64,000 bases of DNA, taken from NCBI RefSeq assembly GCF_033436665.1, contig NZ_JAWQFO010000011.1, positions 55,185-119,184 of the forward strand, in the 5' to 3' direction. The notes beneath the pieces are model-generated. The model searched no databases and was not told where the DNA came from. It worked only from the letters and a program-made list of their open reading frames with translations. Of the stretch, positions 9,049-16,048 are shown one piece after another (the stretch's first letter is position 1; each line of letters begins with the position of its first letter). The translations under genes were made by a program, and so were the position numbers. This DNA is from JAWQFO01 sp033436665 (lineage in GTDB: Bacteria; Pseudomonadota; Alphaproteobacteria; Rhodobacterales; Rhodobacteraceae).

Positions 9049-9873
9049 ATGACGACCTCCATACTCCAATACTACGATATCTTCGACGAGTGGGCACGAC
9101 TGGAGACGCCCGCCGGCATCGTCGAACTGGATCGGACGCTGCGGATCATTGATCGCTACGTTCCAGCGGCTTGCAATATGCTGGATTTGGGTGGTGGCCC
9201 CGGTCGGTACACACTCGCCATGGCGGAGAGAGGGCATCGGTGCCAACTTGTCGATCTGTCGCCGCGCCTTGTCGAGGAGGCCAATGCTCGCATTTCCGAC
9301 AGCCTATACGCCACCACTACGCCGCGCGCGGTTGTTGGCGATGCGACCGACCTATCGGCCTTCGCCGACGCTTCTTTCGACTGCGTCCTTGCCCTTGGAC
9401 CGTTTTATCACGTGACAAAGAACAAAGACCGAAAGACGGCCGCGCGCGAGTGTTTTCGTGTCTTGCGTCGTGGGGGCGTCGTTCTGGCCGCGTTTATTCC
9501 GAGGCTGAGCGGCGTTGCGGATCTGATAGATCGAGCGGCCAGATCGCCGGAGCAGGTCAATGTCTCTGCGTTCACCGATGCGGCAACCGACGGCATATTT
9601 GAAAATGCCTCTGCCGAAGGCTTTCAGTCCGGGTGTTACCTGACACCACTCGAAGCCGGTGATCTCTTCCGAGCTTCAGGATTTCAAGTCGACAAGACCA
9701 TCTCTGTCCGGAGCATTCTATACGGAAGGGAGAAGGCGTATCTGGAGATCGCACAAAATGAGCCTGATCTTGCGAAGGTCGTCCAGACACATGCCGACGA
9801 GCTGTCGTCAGAGGAGGCCGTGGTGGCAACCTGCGGGCAAGCACTCGTTGTCGCAAGAAAACCGGCCTTGTGA
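9049..9873 (+). CDS. Class I SAM-dependent methyltransferase
   Basis: 274 residues. Motif I is NMLDLGGGPGRYTLAMAERG (about residue 44), followed by the acidic end of strand 2 in CQLVDLSP and by FDCVLALGPFYHV as motif post-I/II. The protein should bind SAM and methylate a small molecule. Acceptor unknown. It follows the ICL-like gene by 41 bases and ends facing the convergent ridA-like gene. Confidence 0.87.
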   Translation: MTTSILQYYDIFDEWARLETPAGIVELDRTLRIIDRYVPAACNMLDLGGGPGRYTLAMAERGHRCQLVDLSPRLVEEANARISDSLYATTTPRAVVGDATDLSAFADASFDCVLALGPFYHVTKNKDRKTAARECFRVLRRGGVVLAAFIPRLSGVADLIDRAARSPEQVNVSAFTDAATDGIFENASAEGFQSGCYLTPLEAGDLFRASGFQVDKTISVRSILYGREKAYLEIAQNEPDLAKVVQTHADELSSEEAVVATCGQALVVARKPAL

Positions 9874-9943
9874 ATGGGCGTGACCTTGAGCTTCATTGGA
9901 TCAGGCGCATCGCTGCAATTCAGCTTTGATTGGCCCTGAGAAG

Positions 9944-9982
9944 GAAGCGGCCGCGCGTCGCATCCGGACCGGTAGCCGCTTC
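9944..9982. terminator. Inverted repeat between convergent genes
   Basis: GAAGCGGC at 9944-9951 pairs with GCCGCTTC at 9975-9982. It sits between the ends of the methyltransferase and ridA-like genes and could terminate transcription on either side. There is no long T run, so this is tentative. Confidence 0.4.
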
Positions 9983-9992
9983 GCTCGTTCAT

Positions 9993-10388
9993 CTAGGCTG
10001 CTGCCGTCGCTTCGATTTCGAAGAGCAGGCCGGGTATGGCGAGGCGCGTGACCCCGAGCAAGGTCATCGGTGGTGCCACCTGGTGAGGGCCGAACCGCAT
10101 CCCCATCAAGTCGAAATTCTTCAATGCCTCGTCCACGTCCGTCGCATAGATGCCGAGCCGGACGACATTGCCGAGGTCCATGTCAGCCCCTTTCAGCACC
10201 GCCTCGAGATTGTCCAGGGCGAGGTCGATCTGGGCCCGCATATCGCCGGCATGCTGAGGATTTCCGTTCGCGTCGACCGCCGTCTGACCCGCGCAGATCA
10301 GTTGGCGCGTCGCGCCCTCGATCGCTTCGGCCTGGTTGTATCCCAGCTTGATCGACCAATCCCACGGGTTCACTGCTGTCCGTTCCAT
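9993..10388 (-). CDS. RidA family protein (reactive intermediate deaminase-like)
   Basis: 131 residues of the YjgF/YER057c/UK114 fold. RLGIYATDVDEAL and the N-terminal QLICAGQTAVDANGN are typical. Classical RidA hydrolyses enamine/imine intermediates and carries an arginine in a C-x-x-A/R-x-x motif near residue 105. Here the C-terminus is TRLAIPGLLFEIEATAAA, with the glutamate kept and the cysteine absent, so deaminase activity is uncertain. GGAG ten bases before this ATG decides the start. Divergent from the WYL regulator. Confidence 0.87.
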   Translation of the reverse strand: MERTAVNPWDWSIKLGYNQAEAIEGATRQLICAGQTAVDANGNPQHAGDMRAQIDLALDNLEAVLKGADMDLGNVVRLGIYATDVDEALKNFDLMGMRFGPHQVAPPMTLLGVTRLAIPGLLFEIEATAAA

Positions 10389-10473
10389 GTCGCAATCTCC
10401 TATTTCAGTTGCCGGAAAAGGGGTAGGACAAAACGGTGACAAATCTTGGCACCTTTTGTGCTATCGTTTGCGA

Positions 10474-11196
10474 ATGAATGTAAGACTCAGACATGACGCG
10501 ATCATCCGTTCGCTGCGTCGTAACGGCACGTCCACGATCGGGGCGCTTTCGCAAGAGGTCGGGGCGTCCCGACGGACCATCCTGCGCGATATCGGTGCCT
10601 TGCGAGATGAAGGATATCTGATTCATTCCGACGTGGGGCGAGGCGGCGGAGTGCAGCTCGATCCGCAATCGCTGCACACAACGGCAAAGCTTTTGGTCCC
10701 GGAGGTATTTGCGTTGCTCATCAGCGTCGCGGCCATGCGGGCCGCCGGAAACCTTCCTTTCGCAGATCTTGCGGATGTCGGCCTGGCCAAGATCGAGCGG
10801 TCGCTGTCGGCTGACAGGGTCAGAGATTTGCGCGCAATGCTCGCATGCCTGCACATCGGTCAACTGTCGCCGCTGCAAGATCTATCGGATTTGGGGGAAA
10901 TGGATCCGGAGCTGCTTGCTGCCTTCGAAACCGCGTTCCTTGCTCGTCGGCTCCTCCGGTTCCAATATCGCGATGCAAGAGGTCGCGAGACCCAGCGGGA
11001 AGTTGAGCCGCAAGCAATGCTCGTCCTGTCGCCACTATGGTATCTTGTCGGTTGGGACCCTGACCGCGATGGCTTTCGACACTTCAGGATGGATCGGATC
11101 AGTAGTCCGGAAGCGCTGTCGGAAACGAGCTTCCGCAGAAGGCACGTCCCCTTCGAAGATGATGTCTGTCCGTACAATGAACTTCGAACAAGTTGA
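10474..11196 (+). CDS. YafY-like HTH and WYL domain transcriptional regulator
   Basis: 240 residues. Residues 1-60 are an HTH of the DeoR-like/HTH_11 type (ISRTIL-like stretch SQEVGASRRTILRDIGALRD). From about 140 a WYL domain follows, with LVLSPLWYLVGWDPDRDGFRHFRMDRI, the W-Y-L core replaced by LWYLVGW, as is normal. WYL domains sense ligands, often nucleic acid or small molecules. It is divergent from the ridA-like gene, with 85 bases between starts, and so may regulate it. Confidence 0.88.
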   Translation: MNVRLRHDAIIRSLRRNGTSTIGALSQEVGASRRTILRDIGALRDEGYLIHSDVGRGGGVQLDPQSLHTTAKLLVPEVFALLISVAAMRAAGNLPFADLADVGLAKIERSLSADRVRDLRAMLACLHIGQLSPLQDLSDLGEMDPELLAAFETAFLARRLLRFQYRDARGRETQREVEPQAMLVLSPLWYLVGWDPDRDGFRHFRMDRISSPEALSETSFRRRHVPFEDDVCPYNELRTS

Positions 11197-11588
11197 GCCT
11201 ACAGGCCACCCAGCATCGCCCATATATCATGGAGGACCGGAGCGATTTCATCGGCAACTTCGTCATTTGGGTGGATGATATGCACGATCTGTGTGCAGTC
11301 AACTTCCATCTAAGATTAACATAATTAGCCTTATGCGACTTTTGATAAACCACTGACAAATATAGGAAAAGCCTCCGTCAGGCCTTTACTACTCCGCAAT
11401 TGGCGGAAACCTGCCCGATCTCCGGACCCCTTCCCTCGGCAGGCCCCATCCATGTTATCATCACAACCTGATGGCGAGCGATTTCGAGAACCGAACCCTT
11501 TCAGACTTCAGAGAAACCAACGCCCTCACCGTCGAATGTATAGTATATCGCGTGGCTAAATACGCGACATCGTGGCCGAGCTTCGGCC
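11197..11588. other. Intergenic stretch before the transfer region
   Basis: No convincing gene. A 36-codon minus-strand frame (11199-11309, starting MEVDCTQIVHIIHPNDEVAD) is possible, but it has no recognisable family. GCCT/AGGC with a five-base loop followed by CTTT near 11367-11384 is a weak terminator-like hairpin. The right end contains the first copy of the CTATAG-like box. This is where the mixed metabolic genes end and the transfer genes begin. Confidence 0.4.
11533..11550 (+). promoter_or_regulatory. CTATAG-like operator box upstream of the Xre gene
   Basis: CGAAT-GTATAG-TATATCG resembles the boxes in front of the virB, TrbM-like and mobC genes. TATAGT inside it is also a good -10 hexamer, about 45 bases before the Xre start, so the regulator could control itself. 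One mismatch from the CTATAG core makes this copy less certain. Confidence 0.45.
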
Positions 11589-11801
11589 ATGAAGCTGCGG
11601 GAACGAGTAGGTCTGAACATTCAGGAACTCCGGCGTATCCAGGGGATAAGCCAGGAGGACCTCGCGCATCGGGCCGGCATCAACCGCGGCTACATGGGCA
11701 AGCTCGAGAACGCGAAGTACGCCGCCTCGCTCGACAAGATCGAGGCGATTGCCGAGGCGCTGAAGGTCGACCCCGCGGAGCTTCTGAAGCCCAGGTCCTG
11801 A
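11589..11801 (+). CDS. Xre family helix-turn-helix regulator
   Basis: 70 residues, almost only a Cro/C1-type HTH: LNIQELRRIQGISQEDLAHR and INRGYMGKLENAKYAASLDK, ending after AEALKVDPAELLKPRS. Such small regulators repress plasmid or phage functions as dimers. It is the first gene of the transfer region, and a repeated palindromic box lies before it and before several transfer operons, so it is the best candidate for the regulator that binds the box. That link is inference. Confidence 0.88.
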   Translation: MKLRERVGLNIQELRRIQGISQEDLAHRAGINRGYMGKLENAKYAASLDKIEAIAEALKVDPAELLKPRS

Positions 11802-11834
11802 TCGACGCGGTGCCCGCCGCGACACGCGCGGTCC

Positions 11835-12026
11835 GTGTCTGATCGTCTGACATATGGCCTCCCCGTTCGGGAGGGATTTGTTAAGGTAAATGCTGAAGAG
11901 CGGACGGTTTGGCTCGAGCATGTCTGGAACACCGGGAGGCGAACCCGGACCATCGTCGATCCGGACCTGGCCGAGGCGCCGGTCAGCGAGCGCGCGCTTC
12001 CGGACATCCGGGGACAGCAACGGTGA
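11835..12026 (+). CDS. Small hypothetical protein
   Basis: 63 residues from a GTG start. It reads smoothly (LTYGLPVREGFVKVNAEERT, then VWLEHVWNTGRRTRTIVDPD) and has protein-like composition, but no family is recognised and no good ribosome site is visible. It follows the Xre gene by 33 bases on the same strand. Confidence 0.45.
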   Translation: MSDRLTYGLPVREGFVKVNAEERTVWLEHVWNTGRRTRTIVDPDLAEAPVSERALPDIRGQQR

Positions 12027-12104
12027 GAGTCCCCATGACTACCGATAGTATGGGCGCATTCTCGCCTAAACGATAGAGTGCACATTTTTACATATTGCGC
12101 GGAG

Positions 12105-12515
12105 ATGTCTTTGCGCGCTTTCCTGCCGGATGTAGAAGGACTCCCGTGGGGGAGTTCGGTGCCGATCGCAAGAGACCAGATCCTGATTACGATCGATGGG
12201 GTGAAAGACCTCATCGAGTCGGGAGTCGATTACCGCTGTCGGTACGAGCTTGTCGGGTTCACGGACGATGGGAAGCCCCGCTACCAATGCATCTACCTGC
12301 GCGAAGGCGAACCGGAGGCGGTGCTCGTCTCCACCCGCTTCGGCCCCTACGGGCCTGAGGCGCGTCTCTTCAACATCTGGCCCGGACTCTTCAAGCACCA
12401 TCACGAGTTCGGCGACGGTCACGCGCTCACCTTTGACGACGCGTACAACATCGTCTTCGATCCCCCGGGCAGCGACAAGGATGGTTCGCGCGGACGGAAG
12501 CGGAAAGCCAACTGA
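12105..12515 (+). CDS. Hypothetical protein of the transfer region
   Basis: 136 residues from the ATG (145 from an upstream GTG). It is acidic to neutral with a basic tail DGSRGRKRKAN. No signal peptide, membrane segment or known domain is seen. RYELVGFTDDGKPRYQCIYL and the histidine cluster LFKHHHEFGDGH are the notable parts. Codon use is GC-rich like its neighbours, which supports a real gene. Function unknown. Confidence 0.65.
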   Translation: MSLRAFLPDVEGLPWGSSVPIARDQILITIDGVKDLIESGVDYRCRYELVGFTDDGKPRYQCIYLREGEPEAVLVSTRFGPYGPEARLFNIWPGLFKHHHEFGDGHALTFDDAYNIVFDPPGSDKDGSRGRKRKAN

Positions 12516-12635
12516 CAGCAATCAGCTGCGCGGAACGGACTGCGTCTCATTCGGCCGAATCCGCCGACAGACGGGACAACGCCAATGTCGAGTTCCTCTT
12601 CACCGAGCGGTGACGCCTGTGTCGCGAAGGCGCAG

Positions 12636-12656
12636 CAATACTATATTTATGTAATG
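12636..12656 (+). promoter_or_regulatory. CTATAT operator-like box
   Basis: CAATA-CTATAT-TTATGTAATG aligns with the box upstream of the TrbM-like gene (CAATG-CTATAT-CATTGTATGG). It lies 100 bases before the next small gene. Weaker than the other copies. Confidence 0.4.
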
Positions 12657-12755
12657 CACGCTCGACAGATTTGAATTCAGGGCAAGACAGCTACAGCACG
12701 TTCTCGGGGGCCACGATTCAGATGTTCCTTTCCCTTTCGACGGGGGGCCACGCCC

Positions 12756-13004
12756 GTGACTGCACATCGTACCGAAGGCACCGCCATTGCGCGGCTCTAT
12801 GGCCGGGACCCGGCCAAGATCATCGCCTGGGTCTACCTCTGGAACACGGAAGAGCTCACGATTCTGTGGCTCGGACGAAAACGTCAAGTCCGTTTCATCG
12901 ATCCGCCGATCGATAAAGACCGGTTCTGCCCAAACCTCCGGGCCAACCGCGAGGTATTCGCCCGCATCTCGGCGGCCCGGGCCAGGTCGGTGCCGAAGTC
13001 CTGA
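12756..13004 (+). CDS. Small hypothetical protein
   Basis: 82 residues from a GTG start. IARLYGRDPAKIIAWVYLWN and EELTILWLGRKRQVRFIDPP suggest a compact folded protein. No family recognised and no signal peptide. Two other frames are open over this stretch, but this one has the most protein-like composition and ends just before the promoter of the TrbM-like gene. Confidence 0.5.
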   Translation: MTAHRTEGTAIARLYGRDPAKIIAWVYLWNTEELTILWLGRKRQVRFIDPPIDKDRFCPNLRANREVFARISAARARSVPKS

Positions 13005-13059
13005 GCTGCGCTGTACCCCTAGAGCGCTACAGGAAGCAGGCTTGCCAAACGTGGAAAAT

Positions 13060-13087
13060 CTGCGACAATGCTATATCATTGTATGGC
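13060..13087 (+). promoter_or_regulatory. Promoter with palindromic CTATAT box for the TrbM-like gene
   Basis: CAATG-CTATAT-CATTG (13066-13081) is a perfect 5-bp inverted repeat around a six-base core. It fills the 16-base spacer between CTGCGA and TATGGC, the likely -35 and -10. The gene starts about 27 bases downstream. A protein bound here would block the polymerase. Confidence 0.6.
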
Positions 13088-13113
13088 ACTGCTTCGGCAC
13101 GGGAGATGGTCCG

Positions 13114-13860
13114 ATGCTCAATTCCCGAAGATCACAAGCCCTGGCGGCCGGTCTTGTCGCACTCCTGTCGGGCGGTGGACCGGCCCCGGCTGTCGCGCAA
13201 ACCTATCCGATCGATTGCGCGATCCTGCTCTGCCTCTCCGGGGGATGGCCGGCGTCGGAGCCCTGCGCGCGCGCCCGCGCCGAGTTCATCCGCCGGATCA
13301 CGCCCTGGCCCGTCGAGCCGCCCTTGCAGATCTGGCGCTGCCCAATGGGCGCGTCCTTTGAACTTGACGGGGAGGAAACTGTGCGACCGCGGGTCTACGA
13401 CATCCTGTTCCGCGACGCGCGGGAGCTCCTGCCCCACTCCCGTCCTGGCGTGCCAGAACGCGCAGCTCCGGTCTCGGCTGTCTTTCGGGCACCGGACATG
13501 GCCTCTGGTCCCCTGAGCGACGACGAGGCCCTCAGGCTGGTCCAGGACCGGGCGGATATCGATATCAGCGGTCGGGAGTTCGACTTCGTCCGGTCGATCC
13601 GGGTCTACCATGTGCGCTACGCCAGCCAGTGGGAGTCCGGCGAGGACGACAACTGCAATCGCTTCGCCGCGGTCCAGGTGGGCGGGTACGGCACACAGGG
13701 CGATTTCGCCTGGCGGCGATCTTCACTAGGCGCCCTGCCCGAGGCCCATGTCGGTCTCGAGCGGTGGGGTGAGGACTGCCCAGGCGTCCGGCACAGGTCC
13801 GTCTTCGTCGACTGGCGCGACTACGAAGGCAATTACGGCTTCGAGCAGGTGAACTACTGA
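13114..13860 (+). CDS. Secreted TrbM-like protein of the transfer region
   Basis: 248 residues with a clear signal peptide (RRSQALAAGLVALLSGG, cleavage after about A28 in PAVAQ-TYP). The mature start has closely spaced cysteines, IDCAILLCLSGGWPASEPC, reminiscent of TrbM-type conjugation proteins. More cysteines follow (WRCP, DDNCN, EDCPG), so disulfides in the periplasm are likely. The C-terminal half (RIRVYHVRYASQW-like region, then VGGYGTQGDF) is unassigned. GGGAG eight bases before the ATG supports the start. Its promoter carries the shared palindromic box. TrbM homology is suggestive only. Confidence 0.7.
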   Translation: MLNSRRSQALAAGLVALLSGGGPAPAVAQTYPIDCAILLCLSGGWPASEPCARARAEFIRRITPWPVEPPLQIWRCPMGASFELDGEETVRPRVYDILFRDARELLPHSRPGVPERAAPVSAVFRAPDMASGPLSDDEALRLVQDRADIDISGREFDFVRSIRVYHVRYASQWESGEDDNCNRFAAVQVGGYGTQGDFAWRRSSLGALPEAHVGLERWGEDCPGVRHRSVFVDWRDYEGNYGFEQVNY

Positions 13861-13960
13861 CGACGGTCGTCGACGTTCTTGGACAGACGCACCGCAAAGC
13901 GGTCACTGCGCAGCATTTTGGCAGAACGCGATCTCGCCCACTCCGACTCTGAAGTGCCAC

Positions 13961-13977
13961 TAGGGCCGCCGGCCCTA
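13961..13977. terminator. Short perfect hairpin between convergent genes
   Basis: TAGGGCC-GCC-GGCCCTA lies between the ends of the TrbM-like gene and the small minus-strand gene, overlapping the latter's stop codon. It could serve both directions. No T run. Confidence 0.45.
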
Positions 13978-14271
13978 ATCGCCGACGCGTTTCAGGAAGG
14001 CACCGTACTCCTCGCTGACCTCGCGTGCTTCCTCGAAGGCGCGGCTCCGCTCCGCCTCGAGGCATCGGAAGTAATTCTGGATGTCCTCGATGTAGAGTTC
14101 GAATTCGCGTCTGATGAGATCGGCATATTCCCGCGCAGCCACCGGATCGCTCGGCACGTAAGGCCGGACCGGGGCGAGACAGCTCTCCGCACCCGCCGGC
14201 CGCGCCAACGATCCAGCCAATAATATAAGGATTGGCAGGCAGATATACCGCGGCGGGCGCAGCGCCGGCAT
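13975..14271 (-). CDS. Small secreted hypothetical protein
   Basis: 98 residues starting MPALRPPRYICLPILILLAG, a signal peptide with likely cleavage after AGA before ESCLAPV. The mature part is a charged helix (EYADLIRREFELYIEDIQNY, EAREVSEEYGAFLKRVGD) with two cysteines. GGGGGA precedes this start. A longer frame upstream is possible but would bury the signal peptide. It is divergent from the virB operon and shares its operator region. No family recognised. Its position suggests a periplasmic accessory of the transfer system. Confidence 0.7.
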   Translation of the reverse strand: MPALRPPRYICLPILILLAGSLARPAGAESCLAPVRPYVPSDPVAAREYADLIRREFELYIEDIQNYFRCLEAERSRAFEEAREVSEEYGAFLKRVGD

Positions 14272-14351
14272 GCCCGAATTCCCCCGTCTTTCCTTGTCTC
14301 TTGGCCGTGCTCGTGCGTAATGATGGCAGCTTCGCGAGCACCGCACAATGA

Positions 14352-14392
14352 CAAAACTATAGCTTGCGGATGATACTATAGCATCGTATGGT
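14352..14392 (+). promoter_or_regulatory. Divergent virB-operon promoter with two CTATAG boxes
   Basis: Two CTATAG cores at 14357 and 14376 are exactly 19 bp apart. The right one, TGATA-CTATAG-CATCGTATGG, sits in the 17-base spacer between TTGCGG (14364) and TATGGT (14387), a plausible promoter for the transfer operon starting at 14410. The left one could serve the divergent secreted-protein gene. The same 19-bp pair occurs before mobC. Confidence 0.6.
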
Positions 14393-14409
14393 CTGGCTGT
14401 CCGGGAAGG

Positions 14410-14787
14410 ATGCCGGGTCATTCGCCAGAAATTGAGAGCGTGGCCCGGGTGATAGATCTAGAAAAAGCAGCGCCGAATGTGGTCACCGAAACCAAGTTCC
14501 GCGACCTCGCCGCGGAAGGCTACACCGTCGAGGTCGTGGCCCAGTCCGACGCCCTCAAGAAGGGCCCGAGCTGGCATGGCGTCTGGATCATCCGGGCCGT
14601 CAGCGACGACGGGATGGAAAAGCTTCTGGTCACCGCCCGCACCCGCACCTCGCGGGGCGACATCAAGATCCGCGAGTTCAAGACCGTCACCGGCGTCATC
14701 TCCTTCCTCGTGGGGATCGGCTTCTCACATGCCGACATCCCGCTCGAGGAAGGACAGCGGACGACCCTCAAGCTGCCCAAGGCCTAG
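14410..14787 (+). CDS. Hypothetical protein, first gene of the virB operon
   Basis: 125 residues. RVIDLEKAAPNVVTETKFRD and GPSWHGVWIIRAVSDDGMEK look like a compact alpha/beta protein, followed by RTSRGDIKIREFKTVTGVIS. No signal peptide or known domain. It overlaps the start of the virB1-type gene by 59 bases and should be co-transcribed with it. The function is unknown. Confidence 0.7.
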   Translation: MPGHSPEIESVARVIDLEKAAPNVVTETKFRDLAAEGYTVEVVAQSDALKKGPSWHGVWIIRAVSDDGMEKLLVTARTRTSRGDIKIREFKTVTGVISFLVGIGFSHADIPLEEGQRTTLKLPKA

Positions 14788-15475
14788 ACGCCGCCTCCTG
14801 GCGGCCACCGCCCTCCTTACCCTCTGCCTTGCGGCACCGGCCTCGGCGCAGATGGTGCTGATCATGGAGAGCGACGGTACGCTGACGCCGTCGGTCCCGC
14901 AGGAGCGCTTCTCCCGCACCTACAATGACGGCATCGGCCAGGGCTCGGCCAGCGATCCGATGCGCATTTTCGGCGAGGTGGTCGGCACCGACGATCCGAA
15001 AAACAGGGCCGAAGTCGGCTCCGTCACATCGGCCGTCCGCGCCCCATCGCCGGCGCTTCTCGCGGCGATCGACGACGCCGCGCTCCGCTATGCCGCGCAT
15101 CCGGGTCTCCGCGCCGCGGACATCACTGTTACTGACTGGCTCACGCTCTACCGCGCCAATATCGAGGTCGAGAGCGCCTACGATCCGGCCGCCCGCTCCC
15201 GCGTCGGCGCGATCGGTCTCGGGCAGCTCATGCCGGAGACCGCCGCCGAGCTCGGCGTCGATCCCCATGATGTCGGCCAGAACCTCGACGGCTCGGCGCG
15301 CTACCTCGCGATGATGCTCGCCGAGTTCGGCGATCCGCGCTTGGCGCTCGCCGCCTACAACGCCGGGCCGGACGCCGTCCGCCAACATGGCGGCATCCCG
15401 CCCTACCTCGAGACCCAGACCCATGTCCGGCGCGTGCTGGCGGTCGCGGGCCGTCTGCAAGGAGAGACCCCATGA
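14729..15475 (+). CDS. virB1: Lytic transglycosylase VirB1
   Basis: 248 residues. After a hydrophobic signal (RRRLLAATALLTLCLAAPASA, ending near residue 40) comes a SLT-type domain: catalytic Glu148 in NIEVESAYDP, then VGAIGLGQLMPETAAELGVD and LALAAYNAGPDAV. The enzyme cuts peptidoglycan so the transfer channel can cross the cell wall. The only in-frame ATG giving a complete signal peptide lies 59 bases inside the previous gene, which makes an unusually long basic n-region. A rarer start codon nearer the signal is possible. It overlaps virB2 by four bases. Confidence 0.88.
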   Translation: MPTSRSRKDSGRPSSCPRPRRRLLAATALLTLCLAAPASAQMVLIMESDGTLTPSVPQERFSRTYNDGIGQGSASDPMRIFGEVVGTDDPKNRAEVGSVTSAVRAPSPALLAAIDDAALRYAAHPGLRAADITVTDWLTLYRANIEVESAYDPAARSRVGAIGLGQLMPETAAELGVDPHDVGQNLDGSARYLAMMLAEFGDPRLALAAYNAGPDAVRQHGGIPPYLETQTHVRRVLAVAGRLQGETP

Positions 15476-15762
15476 CGCCCATATCCAGAACGTTCGTCGC
15501 CACCCTCGCGGTCCTGCTTCTCATCGCGGACCCCGCCCTCGCCCAGAGCATCGATCTCTCGCCGATCCAGAACCTGCTCCAGGGGATCGTCGATGCGCTG
15601 ACCGGCCCGCTCGGCGTCGTCATCGCGACGCTCGCCGCCATCGGCGTCTTCCTCAGCTGGTTCTTCAACATCATCGATCTCCGCCAGGCGCTCTGGGTGC
15701 TCGTCGGAATCGCTGGGATCGCCGCCGCGCCGACCATCGTCGCGGCCGTCTTCGGCGGGTGA
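15472..15762 (+). CDS. virB2: TrbC/VirB2 family conjugal pilin
   Basis: 96 residues. A cleavable signal (TFVATLAVLLLIADPALAQ) precedes two hydrophobic helices, GPLGVVIATLAAIGVFLSWF and ALWVLVGIAGIAAAPTIVAA, joined by a short polar loop IIDLRQ. This is the usual VirB2/TrbC architecture of the major pilus subunit in the inner membrane. ATGA overlap with virB1, and seven bases before virB3. Confidence 0.9.
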   Translation: MTPISRTFVATLAVLLLIADPALAQSIDLSPIQNLLQGIVDALTGPLGVVIATLAAIGVFLSWFFNIIDLRQALWVLVGIAGIAAAPTIVAAVFGG

Positions 15763-15769
15763 TGCGCGC

Positions 15770-16048
15770 ATGGCCGAACGCTCCCCCCTCTTCCTCGGTC
15801 TCGTCCGCCCGCCGAAGCTCCTCGGCCTGCCGATCCTCTACGCCATGGTCTGGCTCTTCGGCTCGGTCCTGCTCTTCGTCTGGGTCCAGCATATGGCCGT
15901 CCTCGTGGTCGCGGCCCTGCTCTACCCGGTGCTCTGGAAGGCCGCCGACTGGGACCCGCGTTTCATCGACGTGCTGCTGGTCGTCTTCCAGGAGACGCCG
16001 CCGACCCGGAATCGCGGGATCCACGGGGGCGACAGCTATGCCCCGTGA
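15770..16048 (+). CDS. virB3: VirB3 family type IV secretion protein
   Basis: 92 residues with LVRPPKLLGLPILYAMVWLF, the conserved R-P-x-x-x-x-G start of VirB3/TrbD proteins, then a second hydrophobic stretch. It lies in the inner membrane and works with VirB4 in pilus assembly. Its end overlaps the virB4 start by 11 bases. Confidence 0.9.
   Translation: MAERSPLFLGLVRPPKLLGLPILYAMVWLFGSVLLFVWVQHMAVLVVAALLYPVLWKAADWDPRFIDVLLVVFQETPPTRNRGIHGGDSYAP

Noticed and set aside
12270..12654. A 134-codon plus-strand frame overlapping the 136-residue hypothetical gene
   Set aside because: It is Ser/Arg/Thr-rich, a typical shadow of the GC-rich gene in the other frame, and its own extension past 12515 has no recognisable features.
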